The notes under the pieces: generated by a model
Database searches by the model: none
Seen by the model: only the letters and a program-made list of their open reading frames with translations
What the model was told of the DNA's origin: nothing
Program-made: the position numbers and the translations under genes
In this document: in pieces, positions 53,825 to 63,944 of the stretch
Numbering within the stretch: the first letter of the stretch is position 1
Layout: the number at the start of each line of letters is the position of its first letter
Assembly: GCA_021802545.1 (NCBI GenBank)
Contig: JAJZRS010000008.1
Span: 1-64,000 of the forward strand
Direction of reading: 5' to 3'
Length of the DNA: 64,000 nucleotides
From: Pseudomonadota bacterium
Lineage (GTDB): Bacteria > Pseudomonadota > Gammaproteobacteria > Burkholderiales > JABEVD01

Positions 53825-55216
53825 ATGCAATTCGGCGCAGCACTCCCCCCCCTCGAAGTGGATCTCGACCTGATCAGGCGCCTGGATCGGAATGGCCCGC
53901 GCTATACTTCGTATCCGACGGCAGACCGCTTCGTCAAGACCTTCACTGCTGACGACTACCTGGCCTGGGTGGAAAAACGCGACCAAAACAACCCGCTTTC
54001 GATCTATGTCCATTTGCCTTTCTGCAACACGGTCTGCTACTACTGCGCCTGCAACAAGGTGATCACCAAGGACAAGTCCAAGGCCGAAGAATATCTCGCC
54101 TACCTCTTCAAGGAAATCGAGATGCAGGGAAAGCTGCTCGGCAAGCATTCCCCGGTCGAGCAGCTGCACTGGGGAGGCGGCACCCCGACCTTCCTGTCCG
54201 ACGAACAAATGCGCGCCCTCATGGGCAAAATCGGAGAGCATTTCCATCTCGTCGAAGACGGGGAATATTCGATCGAAATCGATCCGCGCAAGGTGACCGA
54301 GGAAACCATAACGACGCTCGCTTCCATAGGATTCAACAGGATCAGCCTGGGCGTGCAGGATTTCGACCCCGAGGTGCAGCTCGCCGTCAATCGCATCCAG
54401 ACCGAAGAAGAAACGATGCGCGTCATCAATGCCGCAAGGCGCGAGGGCTTCAAATCGATCAGCATCGATCTCATCTATGGCCTGCCCAAACAGAGCGTGA
54501 ACGGGTTCCTCGCCACGCTCGACAAGGTGATCGCGGCCGGCCCCGACAGGATTTCGATCTACAACTACGCGCACCTTCCGCTCGTGTTCAAGCCGCAAAG
54601 GCGCATCGAGGAAAAAGAGCTGCCCTCCCCCAAGGAAAAGCTCGACATCCTGGATCAGACCATAAGAAGGCTCATTGCAGCAGGCTTCCTCTACATCGGC
54701 ATGGACCATTTCGCGAAACCATCCGATGAGCTTGCGATCGCTCAGCAAAAAGGGCTCTTGCACCGCAATTTCCAGGGCTATTCGACCCATGCCGACTGCG
54801 ATCTCGTGGCCTTGGGAGTCAGCGCGATCGGCAAGATCGGGCCGACCTACAGCCAGAATTTCCGCTCCCTCGAAGAATATTATGCCGCCCTCGACAAAAG
54901 CGAATTGCCGGTCATGAGAGGACTCGTGCTGAATACGGACGACCTGCTGCGCCGCGACATCATCCAGGCGCTGATGTGCCATTTCTCCCTCTCGAAAGCC
55001 GAAATCGAAGCGAAATACGCCATCCGCTTCGACGATTATTTCAAGGACGAGCTGCATTTCCTCAAGGATCTGGAGAAGGAAGGCCTCCTCGACATCCACC
55101 CCGAATTCATCAGGGTAAGTCCGAAGGGACGCCTTTTGATCAGGAACATCTGCATGGTCTTCGACAGATATCTCGCGCTCGACGATAATCAAGCCAAATA
55201 TTCCAAGGTCATCTAG
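53825..55216 (+). CDS. hemN: Oxygen-independent coproporphyrinogen III dehydrogenase
   Basis: 463 aa radical-SAM enzyme that decarboxylates coproporphyrinogen III in haem synthesis without O2. The 4Fe-4S ligands C67, C71, C74 are in FCNTVCYYCAC; GGGTPTFLSDEQM and the HemN-specific N-terminal substrate trip-wire (GPRYTSYPTADRF) confirm true HemN rather than HemW. GCAGGAG fixes ATG 53825. Confidence 0.95.
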   Translation: MQFGAALPPLEVDLDLIRRLDRNGPRYTSYPTADRFVKTFTADDYLAWVEKRDQNNPLSIYVHLPFCNTVCYYCACNKVITKDKSKAEEYLAYLFKEIEMQGKLLGKHSPVEQLHWGGGTPTFLSDEQMRALMGKIGEHFHLVEDGEYSIEIDPRKVTEETITTLASIGFNRISLGVQDFDPEVQLAVNRIQTEEETMRVINAARREGFKSISIDLIYGLPKQSVNGFLATLDKVIAAGPDRISIYNYAHLPLVFKPQRRIEEKELPSPKEKLDILDQTIRRLIAAGFLYIGMDHFAKPSDELAIAQQKGLLHRNFQGYSTHADCDLVALGVSAIGKIGPTYSQNFRSLEEYYAALDKSELPVMRGLVLNTDDLLRRDIIQALMCHFSLSKAEIEAKYAIRFDDYFKDELHFLKDLEKEGLLDIHPEFIRVSPKGRLLIRNICMVFDRYLALDDNQAKYSKVI

Positions 55217-55221
55217 CGCGC

Positions 55222-56052
55222 ATGAGCATCCAGTGGTACCCGGGGCACATGAACAAGGCGAAGCGGGATATCGCCGATGCCATGTCGTCAACCGATGTGG
55301 TCGTGGAAGTGCTGGACGCGAGGCTTCCCCATTCCAGCGAAAACCCTATGATCACGGAGCTCAGGAAGGGAAAAGCCTGCCTGAAAATATTGAACAAGTC
55401 CGATCTTGCCGATCCGAAAATCACGGCCCTGTGGATACGGCACATGAAGCAGGAATCGGGCACGATGGCGGTCGCGCTCTCGGCGAAGCAGCCCGAAGGG
55501 AAGCGGCTCATCCCCAAGCTATGCAGGCAGCTCGCCCCTCACCGCGGCACGATCCTGAAGCCGCTCAGGATCATGATCGCAGGCATCCCGAACGCGGGCA
55601 AATCGACCCTGATCAATCTCCTTGTCGGCAAGCGCGCAGCGAAAGTCGCAGACGAAGCGGCCGTGACGAAAATGCAGCAGCTGTATGAAATCGAGAAAGG
55701 CGTCCTGATCAATGACACGCCCGGCATCACCTGGCCGAAATTCGAGACCGAACAGGGCGGTTACCGGCTTGCCGCAACCGGCGCGATCGGCAAAAATGCG
55801 ATGGACCCAATCGAAGTGGCGAGATTCGCAGCCGAGCACCTCATTATCCATTACCCTGAACTCCTGAAGGCGCGCTATGGTGTAGAATCTCTGCCTCAGC
55901 ACGCAATGGATCTCCTCGAAGAAATCGGCCGCCGCCGCGGCTGCCTGCAATCAGGCGGCTTGGTCGACATTGAAAAAGCGGCCAATTTGTTCCTGCTCGA
56001 CTTCAGAAGCGGGAAAATCGGCAGAATCAGCCTCGAAAAACCGGAAGAATGA
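55222..56052 (+). CDS. rbgA: YlqF/RbgA-type ribosome biogenesis GTPase
   Basis: 276 aa circularly permuted GTPase. The motifs come in the order G4 (NKSDLAD), G1 (GIPNAGKSTLINLL), G3 (DTPGITWPKF), as in RbgA. It works in late assembly of the large ribosomal subunit. It lies five bases after hemN and one base before the pepN start, so the three are one transcript. Confidence 0.92.
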   Translation: MSIQWYPGHMNKAKRDIADAMSSTDVVVEVLDARLPHSSENPMITELRKGKACLKILNKSDLADPKITALWIRHMKQESGTMAVALSAKQPEGKRLIPKLCRQLAPHRGTILKPLRIMIAGIPNAGKSTLINLLVGKRAAKVADEAAVTKMQQLYEIEKGVLINDTPGITWPKFETEQGGYRLAATGAIGKNAMDPIEVARFAAEHLIIHYPELLKARYGVESLPQHAMDLLEEIGRRRGCLQSGGLVDIEKAANLFLLDFRSGKIGRISLEKPEE

Positions 56053-56053
56053 C

Positions 56054-58624
56054 ATGCAGACCGTATATCTCAAGGATTATGCTCCACCGCCTTTTCTGAT
56101 CGACCAGATCGATCTGCGCTTCGACATTCACGACAGTCATACCCAGGTCCATGCCAGGATGCTGGCCTCGAGAAATGCCGGCAATCCTCAAAAATTCATG
56201 CGGCTTTACGGCGACACCCTCACGCTCGACGACATCATGCTGAACGGCAATCCCTTGGCGCCCGGCGAATACGAAATCGACGACGAGGGCTTGACTATCC
56301 ACGCGGTCCCCGACGAATTCGCGCTCGAAATCACCACCACTATCCACCCCGAATCGAACGCTTCCCTGATGGGGCTGTACCGCTCGAACAAAAACTACTA
56401 TACCCAGTGCGAAGCGGAAGGATTCAGGAAGATCACCTATTTCCCTGACAGGCCGGACGTCATGTCGCGCTACACGGCGACAATCATCGCCAGCAAAAGC
56501 CAGTGCCCTGTTCTCTTGTCCAACGGCAATCTGGTGGGCGAGGGCGTTTACGACAAGCATCGCCACTGGGCGAAATGGGTCGACCCCTACCGCAAGCCCT
56601 CCTATCTGTTCGCCCTGGTCGCAGGCAACCTCGAAAAATTCGAGGATGAATACATCACCCTGCAAAAGCGCCGCGTGCTGCTTCAGATCTATACCGAGCC
56701 CGGCAACCTGCACAAATGCCCCCACGCCATGGCCTCCTTGAAGCGCGCCATGGAATGGGATGAGCAGCAATTCGGCCTGTCCTACGATCTCGACCGTTAC
56801 ATGATCGTGGCGGTTTCGGACTTCAACATGGGCGCCATGGAAAACAAGGGGCTCAACATCTTCAATGCGAAGTATGTGCTCGCCACCGAGGAAACCGCGA
56901 CGGACGCGGATTTCGAGGCCATCGAGAGCGTGATCGGCCACGAATATTTCCACAACTGGACTGGCAACCGCGTCACCTGCCGCGACTGGTTCCAGCTTTC
57001 CCTGAAGGAAGGATTGACTGTCTTTCGCGACCAGGAATTTTCATCCGACATGAATTCCAGGGCGGTCCAGCGCATCCGCGACGTGCGCAGCCTGAAGGCC
57101 CATCAGTTCACCGAAGATGCAGGCCCCATGGCGCACCCCATTCGCCCGGAATCCTATATCGAGATCAGCAACTTCTATACCGCAACCGTGTATTCCAAAG
57201 GGGCTGAAGTGGTCAGGATGATCAGGACCTTGCTGGGAAAAAGCGGTTTCAGAAGCGGCATGGACGAATATTTCAGGCGATACGACGGCATGGCTGTCAC
57301 CACGGACGACTTTGTCGCTGCGATGGAGGCGGCGAGCGGCGTCGACCTTTCCCAGTTCAGGCGCTGGTATAACCAGGCTGGCACCCCCAGGATCGAAGTG
57401 ACCGCCTCCTTCGATCCTGAAAACAGCACCTATTCGCTGCATTTCGTCCAGACCTGCCCGGCCACGCCGGGGCAGGCCGAAAAACTGCCGTTTCACATCC
57501 CGGTCGAAATCGGCCTCATCGACAAAGACGGAAAAGAGTTCGAGCTTCAGCTCGAGGGAGAATCTTCCTTTGGGGCCACAAGCCGCGTTTTCGAAATCAA
57601 GGAAAAAGAGCAAACGCTCACTTTCACAGGCATAGATCATCCCCCTGTCCCTTCCCTGCTGCGCGGCTTTTCCGCCCCGGTCAGGCTCGAATTCCCCTAT
57701 TCGGAAGACGATCTCGCTTTCCTGATGATGCACGACACCGATGCATTCAACCGATGGGACGCAGGACAACGCCTGGTATTGCAGGCGCTCCTCCAATTGG
57801 TGCAAGGCAGGGAATTCGACGAACGCATCGAACGCGCATTCGAAAAAATACTGAGAGGCGACTCGGACCCCGCCTTCAGGAGCCTCATGCTGAGCCTGCC
57901 CACCGAATCGGAAATCGCTGAAGCGATCGATGCCTTCGATCCCGTGAAAATCCACCGAGCCAGAAAAACGGCACGGCTGAAGCTGGCCGGCCGGCTGGAG
58001 GACGATTTTTCCGCCATTTACGCGACTCCCGCGAAGGATGCCGGATCAAGAGCGCTCAGAAATCTCTGCCTCGGATTCCTGATGGAGGCGCCGAACCAGG
58101 AAACCGTCAACGCCTGTTTCGAGCAATTCGCCAAGTCCGGCAACATGACCGAAAGCATGGCCGCCCTTCAGGCGCTTGCCGCGCACGACTGCCCGGAACG
58201 GGGCTTTGCGCTGGAAGCCTTCTACGAGAAGTGGAAAAAGGATGCGCTGGTGCTCGACAAATGGTTTTCCATCCAGGCCACTTCGTCGCTTCCAGGCACA
58301 CTGGACGCCGTGAAGCAGCTCGCCGGGCACAAGGCATTCGACGCGAAGAACCCGAACAAGGTGAGGGCGCTGATCGGCGCATTCGCCCACGCCAACCCGC
58401 TCCATTTCCATACCGAAGCGGGTTACGATTTCGTATCCGAGTGGGTGCTCGCTATCGACAAATTCAATCCGCAGGTGGCTTCCAGGCTCGCATCATCGTT
58501 CAGCCGCTGGAAGAGGATCGAGCCCGAAAGAAGCCGCATGATGAAAACGCATCTCGAGAGGATGGCAGGTGCCCCGGGGCTTTCGAAGGACGTATACGAG
58601 ATCGTCTCGAAAAGCCTAGCCTGA
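56054..58624 (+). CDS. pepN: Aminopeptidase N
   Basis: 856 aa M1-family zinc aminopeptidase. It has the GAMEN substrate motif (MGAMENKGLNIF), the zinc site HEYFHNWTGNRVTC, and a downstream Glu (LKEGLTVFRDQEF). The C-terminal helical domain closes the site, as in E. coli PepN. ATG 56054 (MQTVYLKDYAPPP) is chosen; the longer frame upstream overlaps rbgA. Confidence 0.95.
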   Translation: MQTVYLKDYAPPPFLIDQIDLRFDIHDSHTQVHARMLASRNAGNPQKFMRLYGDTLTLDDIMLNGNPLAPGEYEIDDEGLTIHAVPDEFALEITTTIHPESNASLMGLYRSNKNYYTQCEAEGFRKITYFPDRPDVMSRYTATIIASKSQCPVLLSNGNLVGEGVYDKHRHWAKWVDPYRKPSYLFALVAGNLEKFEDEYITLQKRRVLLQIYTEPGNLHKCPHAMASLKRAMEWDEQQFGLSYDLDRYMIVAVSDFNMGAMENKGLNIFNAKYVLATEETATDADFEAIESVIGHEYFHNWTGNRVTCRDWFQLSLKEGLTVFRDQEFSSDMNSRAVQRIRDVRSLKAHQFTEDAGPMAHPIRPESYIEISNFYTATVYSKGAEVVRMIRTLLGKSGFRSGMDEYFRRYDGMAVTTDDFVAAMEAASGVDLSQFRRWYNQAGTPRIEVTASFDPENSTYSLHFVQTCPATPGQAEKLPFHIPVEIGLIDKDGKEFELQLEGESSFGATSRVFEIKEKEQTLTFTGIDHPPVPSLLRGFSAPVRLEFPYSEDDLAFLMMHDTDAFNRWDAGQRLVLQALLQLVQGREFDERIERAFEKILRGDSDPAFRSLMLSLPTESEIAEAIDAFDPVKIHRARKTARLKLAGRLEDDFSAIYATPAKDAGSRALRNLCLGFLMEAPNQETVNACFEQFAKSGNMTESMAALQALAAHDCPERGFALEAFYEKWKKDALVLDKWFSIQATSSLPGTLDAVKQLAGHKAFDAKNPNKVRALIGAFAHANPLHFHTEAGYDFVSEWVLAIDKFNPQVASRLASSFSRWKRIEPERSRMMKTHLERMAGAPGLSKDVYEIVSKSLA

Positions 58625-59014
58625 AAGCTGCACGAGCCGCGCAGGTGTGCTGCGATCGCCGCATAGAATCGCGTTCTGGCCGAATTCCCGTCCGATCTTT
58701 ATCGCCTCCTGCTCGCTGATCCCGGATACGAGCAGGCTTTTTTCGGGCGGCCAGTCGCCTTCATCGGGAATGCCAAGGCCTGAATAACATTCGAATCCCT
58801 TCAATCTTTCGACGAGCCTGCCGTGGCGCTCTGCATTGTCGCCTGACTGCCTCGATCCCGGATTCTCCGCCGAGACGAAAGCCCATGATTGTCCGCCCAA
58901 GAGCTCGTCCAGCCTGGGCTGATGCTCGCCAATACGGATGTCGACCGCTTCATCAGGAAAAAAGACACGGTAGGTCGTGTTGCGGTAGGCTGAAGCCAGA
59001 TGCGCTTCGATCAA
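58616..59014 (-). CDS. DUF3293 family protein
   Basis: 132 aa. Matches the DUF3293 pattern: AYRNTTYRVFFPDEAVDIRI, then WAFVSAENPGSR and DWPPEKSLLVSGIS, ending AIKIGREFGQNAILCG. The family is widespread and uncharacterised. Its end overlaps pepN by nine bases, and its start overlaps the methyltransferase stop by four. Confidence 0.85.
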   Translation of the reverse strand: MIEAHLASAYRNTTYRVFFPDEAVDIRIGEHQPRLDELLGGQSWAFVSAENPGSRQSGDNAERHGRLVERLKGFECYSGLGIPDEGDWPPEKSLLVSGISEQEAIKIGREFGQNAILCGDRSTPARLVQLSG

Positions 59015-59613
59015 GGCTTTCTCGCGACAAGATCGATCAGCGCGGAGCGGCCGCTGTGTCCCGAACCTTCGTCGACTTCGGCTTCATAGGCTTCGAGCCT
59101 GAGAATCTGCATATCGGAAAAGGCCGCTTCCAGCATCGCTTCGGTATACAGGTTCTCGGCCTGCGAGGGGCCGCCCGTCTTGTATTCGAGCTGCCTGGGC
59201 GTATAGCCTTCGAGCAGCAGAAGGCCGCCCGGTTTCAGCGCGCCCTTCATGCTTGAGAACAGCTTCGTTCTGGCTTCAGGTCCCGCGAACTGGATGAAGA
59301 TCGCCGCGACAACGTCGAAGCGTTCTCTTCCCCAGTCCCATGCCGTCAAATCGGCCGTCTCGAATTGGATGGGGAGGTTGCCTGCAAGTTTTTTCGCCTT
59401 TTCCTGGGCAATGGGAGAAAAGTCGACGGAAAGCACTTCCAGCCCCAGGCTCGCGAGCCACGCCCCGTTCCTGCCCTCGCCGTCCGCAACGGCAAGCGCC
59501 TTCTGGCCTGGTTCGAGCAGATGCCTTTGCGAAGCGAGAAAGGCATTCGGCTTCGTCCCGAACACATATTCCTCGACTGCATAGCGATTGTCCCAGAATT
59601 CGCGCATTTCCAC
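59011..59613 (-). CDS. Class I SAM-dependent methyltransferase
   Basis: 200 aa. It has the N-terminal FWDNRYAVEEYVFGTKPNAF pattern of TehB-like enzymes. The SAM loop is ALAVADGEGRNGAWLASLG, the acidic residue VLSVDFSP, and post-motif DVVAAIFIQFA. It may detoxify a thiol or metalloid compound, but the substrate is unknown. It is divergent from mutL. Confidence 0.88.
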   Translation of the reverse strand: MEMREFWDNRYAVEEYVFGTKPNAFLASQRHLLEPGQKALAVADGEGRNGAWLASLGLEVLSVDFSPIAQEKAKKLAGNLPIQFETADLTAWDWGRERFDVVAAIFIQFAGPEARTKLFSSMKGALKPGGLLLLEGYTPRQLEYKTGGPSQAENLYTEAMLEAAFSDMQILRLEAYEAEVDEGSGHSGRSALIDLVARKP

Positions 59614-59648
59614 TCCAAAACCCCTATTATGCCGTGTAAAATCCGCCC

Positions 59649-61346
59649 ATGGGATACATCAAAATCTTGCCTGACCTTCTCGTGAGCCAGATCGCCGCAG
59701 GAGAAGTGGTCGAACGGCCCGCCTCCGCGCTCAAGGAACTCCTGGAAAATAGCCTGGACTCCGGGGCGACTGAAATCTCGGTGCACCTCTCGGGCGGTGG
59801 AACGAAGCTGATCAGGGTTTCCGACAACGGCTCCGGCATCGGAAAAGACGACCTGAAGCTTGCGCTGACGCGCCATGCGACGAGCAAGATCTCCAGCCTG
59901 GAGGAGCTGCACAGGGTGAGCAGCCTGGGTTTTCGCGGCGAGGCCTTGGCGAGCATCGCAGCGGTGTCCAGGCTTGTCCTCTCCAGCCGCATGAAGAATC
60001 AGGAGCACGGCTGGAAGATCGATGGCGACGGGGAACCCGAGCCCGCACCGAAAGGCTACGGCACGACCGTCGAAGTGCTCGACCTCTATTACAACACGCC
60101 TGCAAGGCGCAAGTTCCTGAAGTCGGAAGCCACCGAATATGCCCACTGCGCCGAAGTCTTCAAGCGCATCGCCCTGTCTTCCCCGGACATCGCCTTTTCC
60201 CTGCAGCACAACGGCAAATTGCAGTGGCAATTGAAACCGGCAGCGCTCGAAGCGCGCATTTCAGACCTGCTTGGGAAAGCATTCTCGGAATCAGCGTTCG
60301 CGATCGAAGAAGCCTCCTCGATGCTTTCCATCAGGGGAATGGCATCGAAGCCCGCCCAGGCCTCATCATCCAGGGACAACCAGTATTTTTTCGTCAACGG
60401 GCGCTTCGTCAGGGACAAGCTTCTGAATCACGCCTTGAGGCAGGCCTACCAGGATGTGCTGCATCACCAGATGCATCCCGCCTTCGTCCTTTTCCTCTCC
60501 GTCCCGCCGGAAGAAATCGACGTCAACGTGCATCCGGCCAAAACCGAAATCAGGTTCAGGGAGTCGCGCGCAGTCCATCAGTTCATCTATCATGCGCTCG
60601 ACAAGGGGCTCGCTCCTCCCGTTGCATTCCCTTCCCCTCCGGCCCAGGAGTATCGCCCGGACAAGCCGGTCTTTCAGCAGGCTTTCCAGCAGAAAATGCC
60701 CCTCGGCGTCGAGCAGCCGTTTTACGAAAAACTGTTCAGCGCGCCGCCCGTCGAACAGGATGCGACCGAATTTCCGCTCGGTTTTGCCATCGGACAGCTC
60801 TCCGGCATCTACATCCTGGCCCAGAACAGCGTGGGGCTCGTCGTGGTGGACATGCATGCCGCCCACGAGCGCGTCGTCTACGAAAAGCTCAAGGCCGCAG
60901 CCTCGAGGCTTGCCATGCAGCCGCTCCTGATCCCCGCCACCTTTTCCGCATCTCCTCTCGAGATCGAAACGGCCCAGTCCAGCCAGGAATCGTTGAGCGA
61001 ACTCGGCTTCGACCTTTCCGCCATATCGCCTTCCATGCTCGCCGTGCGCGCGATTCCCGCGCTCCTCAAGGAGGCTGACCCGGCCGAGCTGTCCAGGGCC
61101 GTCTTGAGCGACATCGGCGAATATGGCACAAGCCGCGCCGTCACCGAAAAGCGCAACGAACTGTTCGCAACGATGGCCTGCCACGGTGCGGTCAGGGCGA
61201 AGCGAATGCTCACACTTCATGAAATGAATGCGCTTCTGAGGGAGATGGAAGAAACCGAGCGCTCGGACCAATGCAACCACGGCAGGCCGACCTGGTTCCA
61301 GCTCACCCTGCTTGATCTCGACAAACTCTTCATGCGCGGCAAATGA
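59649..61346 (+). CDS. mutL: DNA mismatch repair protein MutL, endonuclease type
   Basis: 565 aa. The GHKL ATPase has [21 protein letters not shown] and [10 protein letters not shown]. The C-terminal domain keeps the nicking-endonuclease motifs: [12 protein letters not shown] (fits DxHAxxExxxxE), ACHGAVR and CNHGRPTW. These are found in MutL of species without MutH, so this organism probably nicks with MutL itself. It overlaps miaA by four bases. Confidence 0.95.
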   Translation: MGYIKILPDLLVSQIAAGEVVERPASALKELLENSLDSGATEISVHLSGGGTKLIRVSDNGSGIGKDDLKLALTRHATSKISSLEELHRVSSLGFRGEALASIAAVSRLVLSSRMKNQEHGWKIDGDGEPEPAPKGYGTTVEVLDLYYNTPARRKFLKSEATEYAHCAEVFKRIALSSPDIAFSLQHNGKLQWQLKPAALEARISDLLGKAFSESAFAIEEASSMLSIRGMASKPAQASSSRDNQYFFVNGRFVRDKLLNHALRQAYQDVLHHQMHPAFVLFLSVPPEEIDVNVHPAKTEIRFRESRAVHQFIYHALDKGLAPPVAFPSPPAQEYRPDKPVFQQAFQQKMPLGVEQPFYEKLFSAPPVEQDATEFPLGFAIGQLSGIYILAQNSVGLVVVDMHAAHERVVYEKLKAAASRLAMQPLLIPATFSASPLEIETAQSSQESLSELGFDLSAISPSMLAVRAIPALLKEADPAELSRAVLSDIGEYGTSRAVTEKRNELFATMACHGAVRAKRMLTLHEMNALLREMEETERSDQCNHGRPTWFQLTLLDLDKLFMRGK

Positions 61347-62266
61347 AAGGCATTTTCCTGATGGGTCCGACGGCAAGCGGGAAAACCGCGCTGGCGATCG
61401 AGCTCGCGCGCCGATTCCCGCTTGAAATCATCAGCGTCGACTCAGCACAGGTGTTCAGGCACATGGATGTCGGCACAGCGAAACCTGACAGAAGCATTCT
61501 TGCCGAATTTCCCCATCACCTCATCGACATCGTCGATCCGACCGAACGCTATTCGGCCGGCGAATTTCTGATCGACGCGAAAAGGCTGGAGGAGGAGATT
61601 GCCGCAAGGGGGAAAATTCCATTGTTCGTCGGCGGAACGATGCTTTATTTCAAGGCGCTCGCCGAAGGGCTTGCCGACCTGCCCAAGGCCGATCCTGCCG
61701 TCCGCGCGCAAATCGACATGGATGCCGCGAACTTCGGCTGGCCTGCGCTGCACGAGAAGCTCTCTCAGATCGACCCGGAAACGGCGGCGAGGCTGGAGCC
61801 GGCCGATTCGCAAAGAATACAGCGCGCCCTCGAAGTCTGGCTGATCTCCGGAAAGCCCCTTTCTGAATTCCTGAAGAAGGAAAGCAAAGCTTGCGAGGAC
61901 GACTATCTGCGTATCGCGCTCCTGCCTTCAAGCAGATCGGCGCTGCACGAAAGAATAGCGGAGCGCTTCCAAACGATGTTGCTCGCAGGACTCGTCGAAG
62001 AAACCCAATCCCTGAGGCAGCGCTTCGCGCTCGATCCGGCCATGCCTTCCATGCGCGCGGTGGGGTATCGCCAGGCATGGCACTATCTGGAAGGCGATTA
62101 CGGGAAAGACGAGTTCAGGGAAAAAGGGATTGCAGCGACGCGCCAGCTTGCGAAAAGGCAGATCACTTGGCTGAGGAGCATGAACAACCTGAATGCATTC
62201 GATTGCTTCTCTTCCGATCTCGATCGCGAGGTAAAAACCTTGCTGAAAGAAAACCTCAACGCATAA
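61343..62266 (+). CDS. miaA: tRNA dimethylallyltransferase
   Basis: 307 aa. It adds isopentenyl to A37 of tRNAs reading UNN codons. P-loop [32 protein letters not shown] and the family motif [12 protein letters not shown] are present. The usual C-terminal [13 protein letters not shown] motif closes it. Start overlaps the mutL stop (ATGA), the conserved mutL-miaA order. Confidence 0.95.
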   Translation: MKGIFLMGPTASGKTALAIELARRFPLEIISVDSAQVFRHMDVGTAKPDRSILAEFPHHLIDIVDPTERYSAGEFLIDAKRLEEEIAARGKIPLFVGGTMLYFKALAEGLADLPKADPAVRAQIDMDAANFGWPALHEKLSQIDPETAARLEPADSQRIQRALEVWLISGKPLSEFLKKESKACEDDYLRIALLPSSRSALHERIAERFQTMLLAGLVEETQSLRQRFALDPAMPSMRAVGYRQAWHYLEGDYGKDEFREKGIAATRQLAKRQITWLRSMNNLNAFDCFSSDLDREVKTLLKENLNA

Positions 62267-62316
62267 GCGATTGCATTTTCTAAATGGGCATCTAGTATCG
62301 ATACAGAAGCATCTCA

Positions 62317-62631
62317 ATGGGACATGCGATGCACGTCTACGAAAGAAGGAAAAGGCCGCGCTCTTCCCTGCACTCGAAGGGTTCAGTCATCGTGGAGGGA
62401 CGACGATTCGGCTTCAGGACGCTGGATGTATCGATCGGCGGCACCCTGATCGAATTCGAGGATCATCCCGTGATCGAGACGGGCGACGGGTTCGACATCA
62501 GCCTCGACATCGGATTCGTCGCCAAGGCCAGGGTATGCCGCATCTCGACGAGCTTGAACGGGCAGCTCACCGCCGGTCTGATTTTCGACACACTCGATTT
62601 TTCCAGGGAATCAAGCTATCCCCGGCACTGA
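62317..62631 (+). CDS. PilZ domain protein
   Basis: 104 aa single PilZ domain. The c-di-GMP binding elements are an Arg-rich switch (YERRKRPRSSL) and DVSIGGTLIEF, fitting RxxxR and D/NxSxxG. It probably binds c-di-GMP and regulates surface or motility functions by contact with a partner. A later ATG at 62329 (MHVYERRK) is possible. It is convergent with xseA, overlapping by 16 bases. Confidence 0.85.
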   Translation: MGHAMHVYERRKRPRSSLHSKGSVIVEGRRFGFRTLDVSIGGTLIEFEDHPVIETGDGFDISLDIGFVAKARVCRISTSLNGQLTAGLIFDTLDFSRESSYPRH

Positions 62632-63944
62632 TTCTTTGACAGGATCTCGGCTGCTGCCGCACCGCTTCCGAAGGTGATCCCGACTTTCTCACCGATCCCG
62701 ACCTGGGAAACATCGGTGACAATCGCGCCGTCTTCCTTCCTGACCATGCTGTACCCTCTTTCCAGGACGGATTGCGGATTGAGATGGGCAATATGCGCCT
62801 CAAGCCGCTCGAGATGCATGGCCGCATGATCGAGCATCCCGCTGATCGAATCCTTCATTCGCGTGAACGACGCTTCCATTTTTGTTCTTCTCGAAGAAAG
62901 ATCGGGCCTTGTGAACTTCTGGGCCAGTCGGCCCATCTTCCAGAGCCGCTGTTCCGACTGCCTGGACCAGGCCCCATCCAGCCTCAGCACAAGATGCTGG
63001 AGATGCAGGCGCCTGTGGCTTATTTTCTCCCTGGGATGGGTGAGACGCCTGGACAGGTGATCGACATGCTGCATCCTGGATTCGATGAAGTGTCTGGCCA
63101 TCCTGGCCATCCGGCCGCGCAGCACGTTCACTCTCTTCCCGAGGTCCTCCCTGTTCGGACTGGCGAGCTCGGCGGCCCCGGTCGGCGTGGGAGCGCGCAT
63201 GTCCGCGACGAAATCGGCAATGGTGAAATCGGTTTCGTGCCCCACGCCGCACAAGACCGGAATGGCGCAGTCGGCGATTGCCATGGCGACGATTTCGGAA
63301 TTGAATGCAGAGATGTCCTCGATGCTCCCGCCGCCCCTTGCAAGAATGAGCGTATCGCAGACATTGTGGCGAGAAGCTGCCGCAATGGCCGCAGCGATCT
63401 CGTCAATCGCCCCTTCTCCCTGGACTGCAGCCGGATAGATCACCACCGGAATCGACGGCATGCGCCGCGCAAGCGTCCTGAGAATATCGTGCAGCGCGGC
63501 AGCATGGCGCGAAGTCACGATGCCGATTCTTTTCGGGAAAGCCGGGATCGCCTTCTTGCGCGAAGCGTCGAACAAGCCGGCCTTATCCAGCTTTTCCTTG
63601 AGCATCAGGAAGGCCTCGAAGGTCGCACCCTGCCCGGACTTGCGCAGCGCTTCCACGCCGAGCTGGAAGTCCCCCCTCGTCTCGTAAAGGGTCACCAGCG
63701 ATCTCGCTTCCACCTGCATGCCGTCCTCGGGTCTCCAGTCGAGATACTGGTTCTTCTGACGGAACATGACGCAGCGCACGGAAGCCGAAGCGTCCTTCAG
63801 CGAGAAATACCAGTGCCCTGATGCCGCCTTCGTGAAATTGGATACTTCGCCGGCCACCCACATGAGGGGAAACCCCTCTTCAAGCAGCCGGCGCGCTGCC
63901 CGGTTGAGCTCGCTGACCGTCATGATGTTGTTCATCCTTGTCAT
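62616..63944 (-). CDS. xseA: Exodeoxyribonuclease VII large subunit
   Basis: 442 aa. The N-terminal OB fold (LMWVAGEVSNFTKAASGHWY) is followed by the catalytic core with GIVTSRHAAALHDIL, LARGGGSIEDISAFN and CGVGHETDFTIADFVADMRA, then coiled coil and the C-terminal RGYSMVRKEDG. It cuts ssDNA with XseB, which is not in the window. Three starts compete (63944, 63935 and 63923); none has a good ribosome site. Confidence 0.94.
   Translation of the reverse strand: MTRMNNIMTVSELNRAARRLLEEGFPLMWVAGEVSNFTKAASGHWYFSLKDASASVRCVMFRQKNQYLDWRPEDGMQVEARSLVTLYETRGDFQLGVEALRKSGQGATFEAFLMLKEKLDKAGLFDASRKKAIPAFPKRIGIVTSRHAAALHDILRTLARRMPSIPVVIYPAAVQGEGAIDEIAAAIAAASRHNVCDTLILARGGGSIEDISAFNSEIVAMAIADCAIPVLCGVGHETDFTIADFVADMRAPTPTGAAELASPNREDLGKRVNVLRGRMARMARHFIESRMQHVDHLSRRLTHPREKISHRRLHLQHLVLRLDGAWSRQSEQRLWKMGRLAQKFTRPDLSSRRTKMEASFTRMKDSISGMLDHAAMHLERLEAHIAHLNPQSVLERGYSMVRKEDGAIVTDVSQVGIGEKVGITFGSGAAAAEILSKNQCRG

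Noticed and set aside
53795..55291. A 498-codon open frame on the minus strand opposite hemN
   Set aside because: It is the antisense of a clear hemN with catalytic Cys residues. Its protein is compositionally odd (acidic, Gly/Val/Asp) and has no family features.
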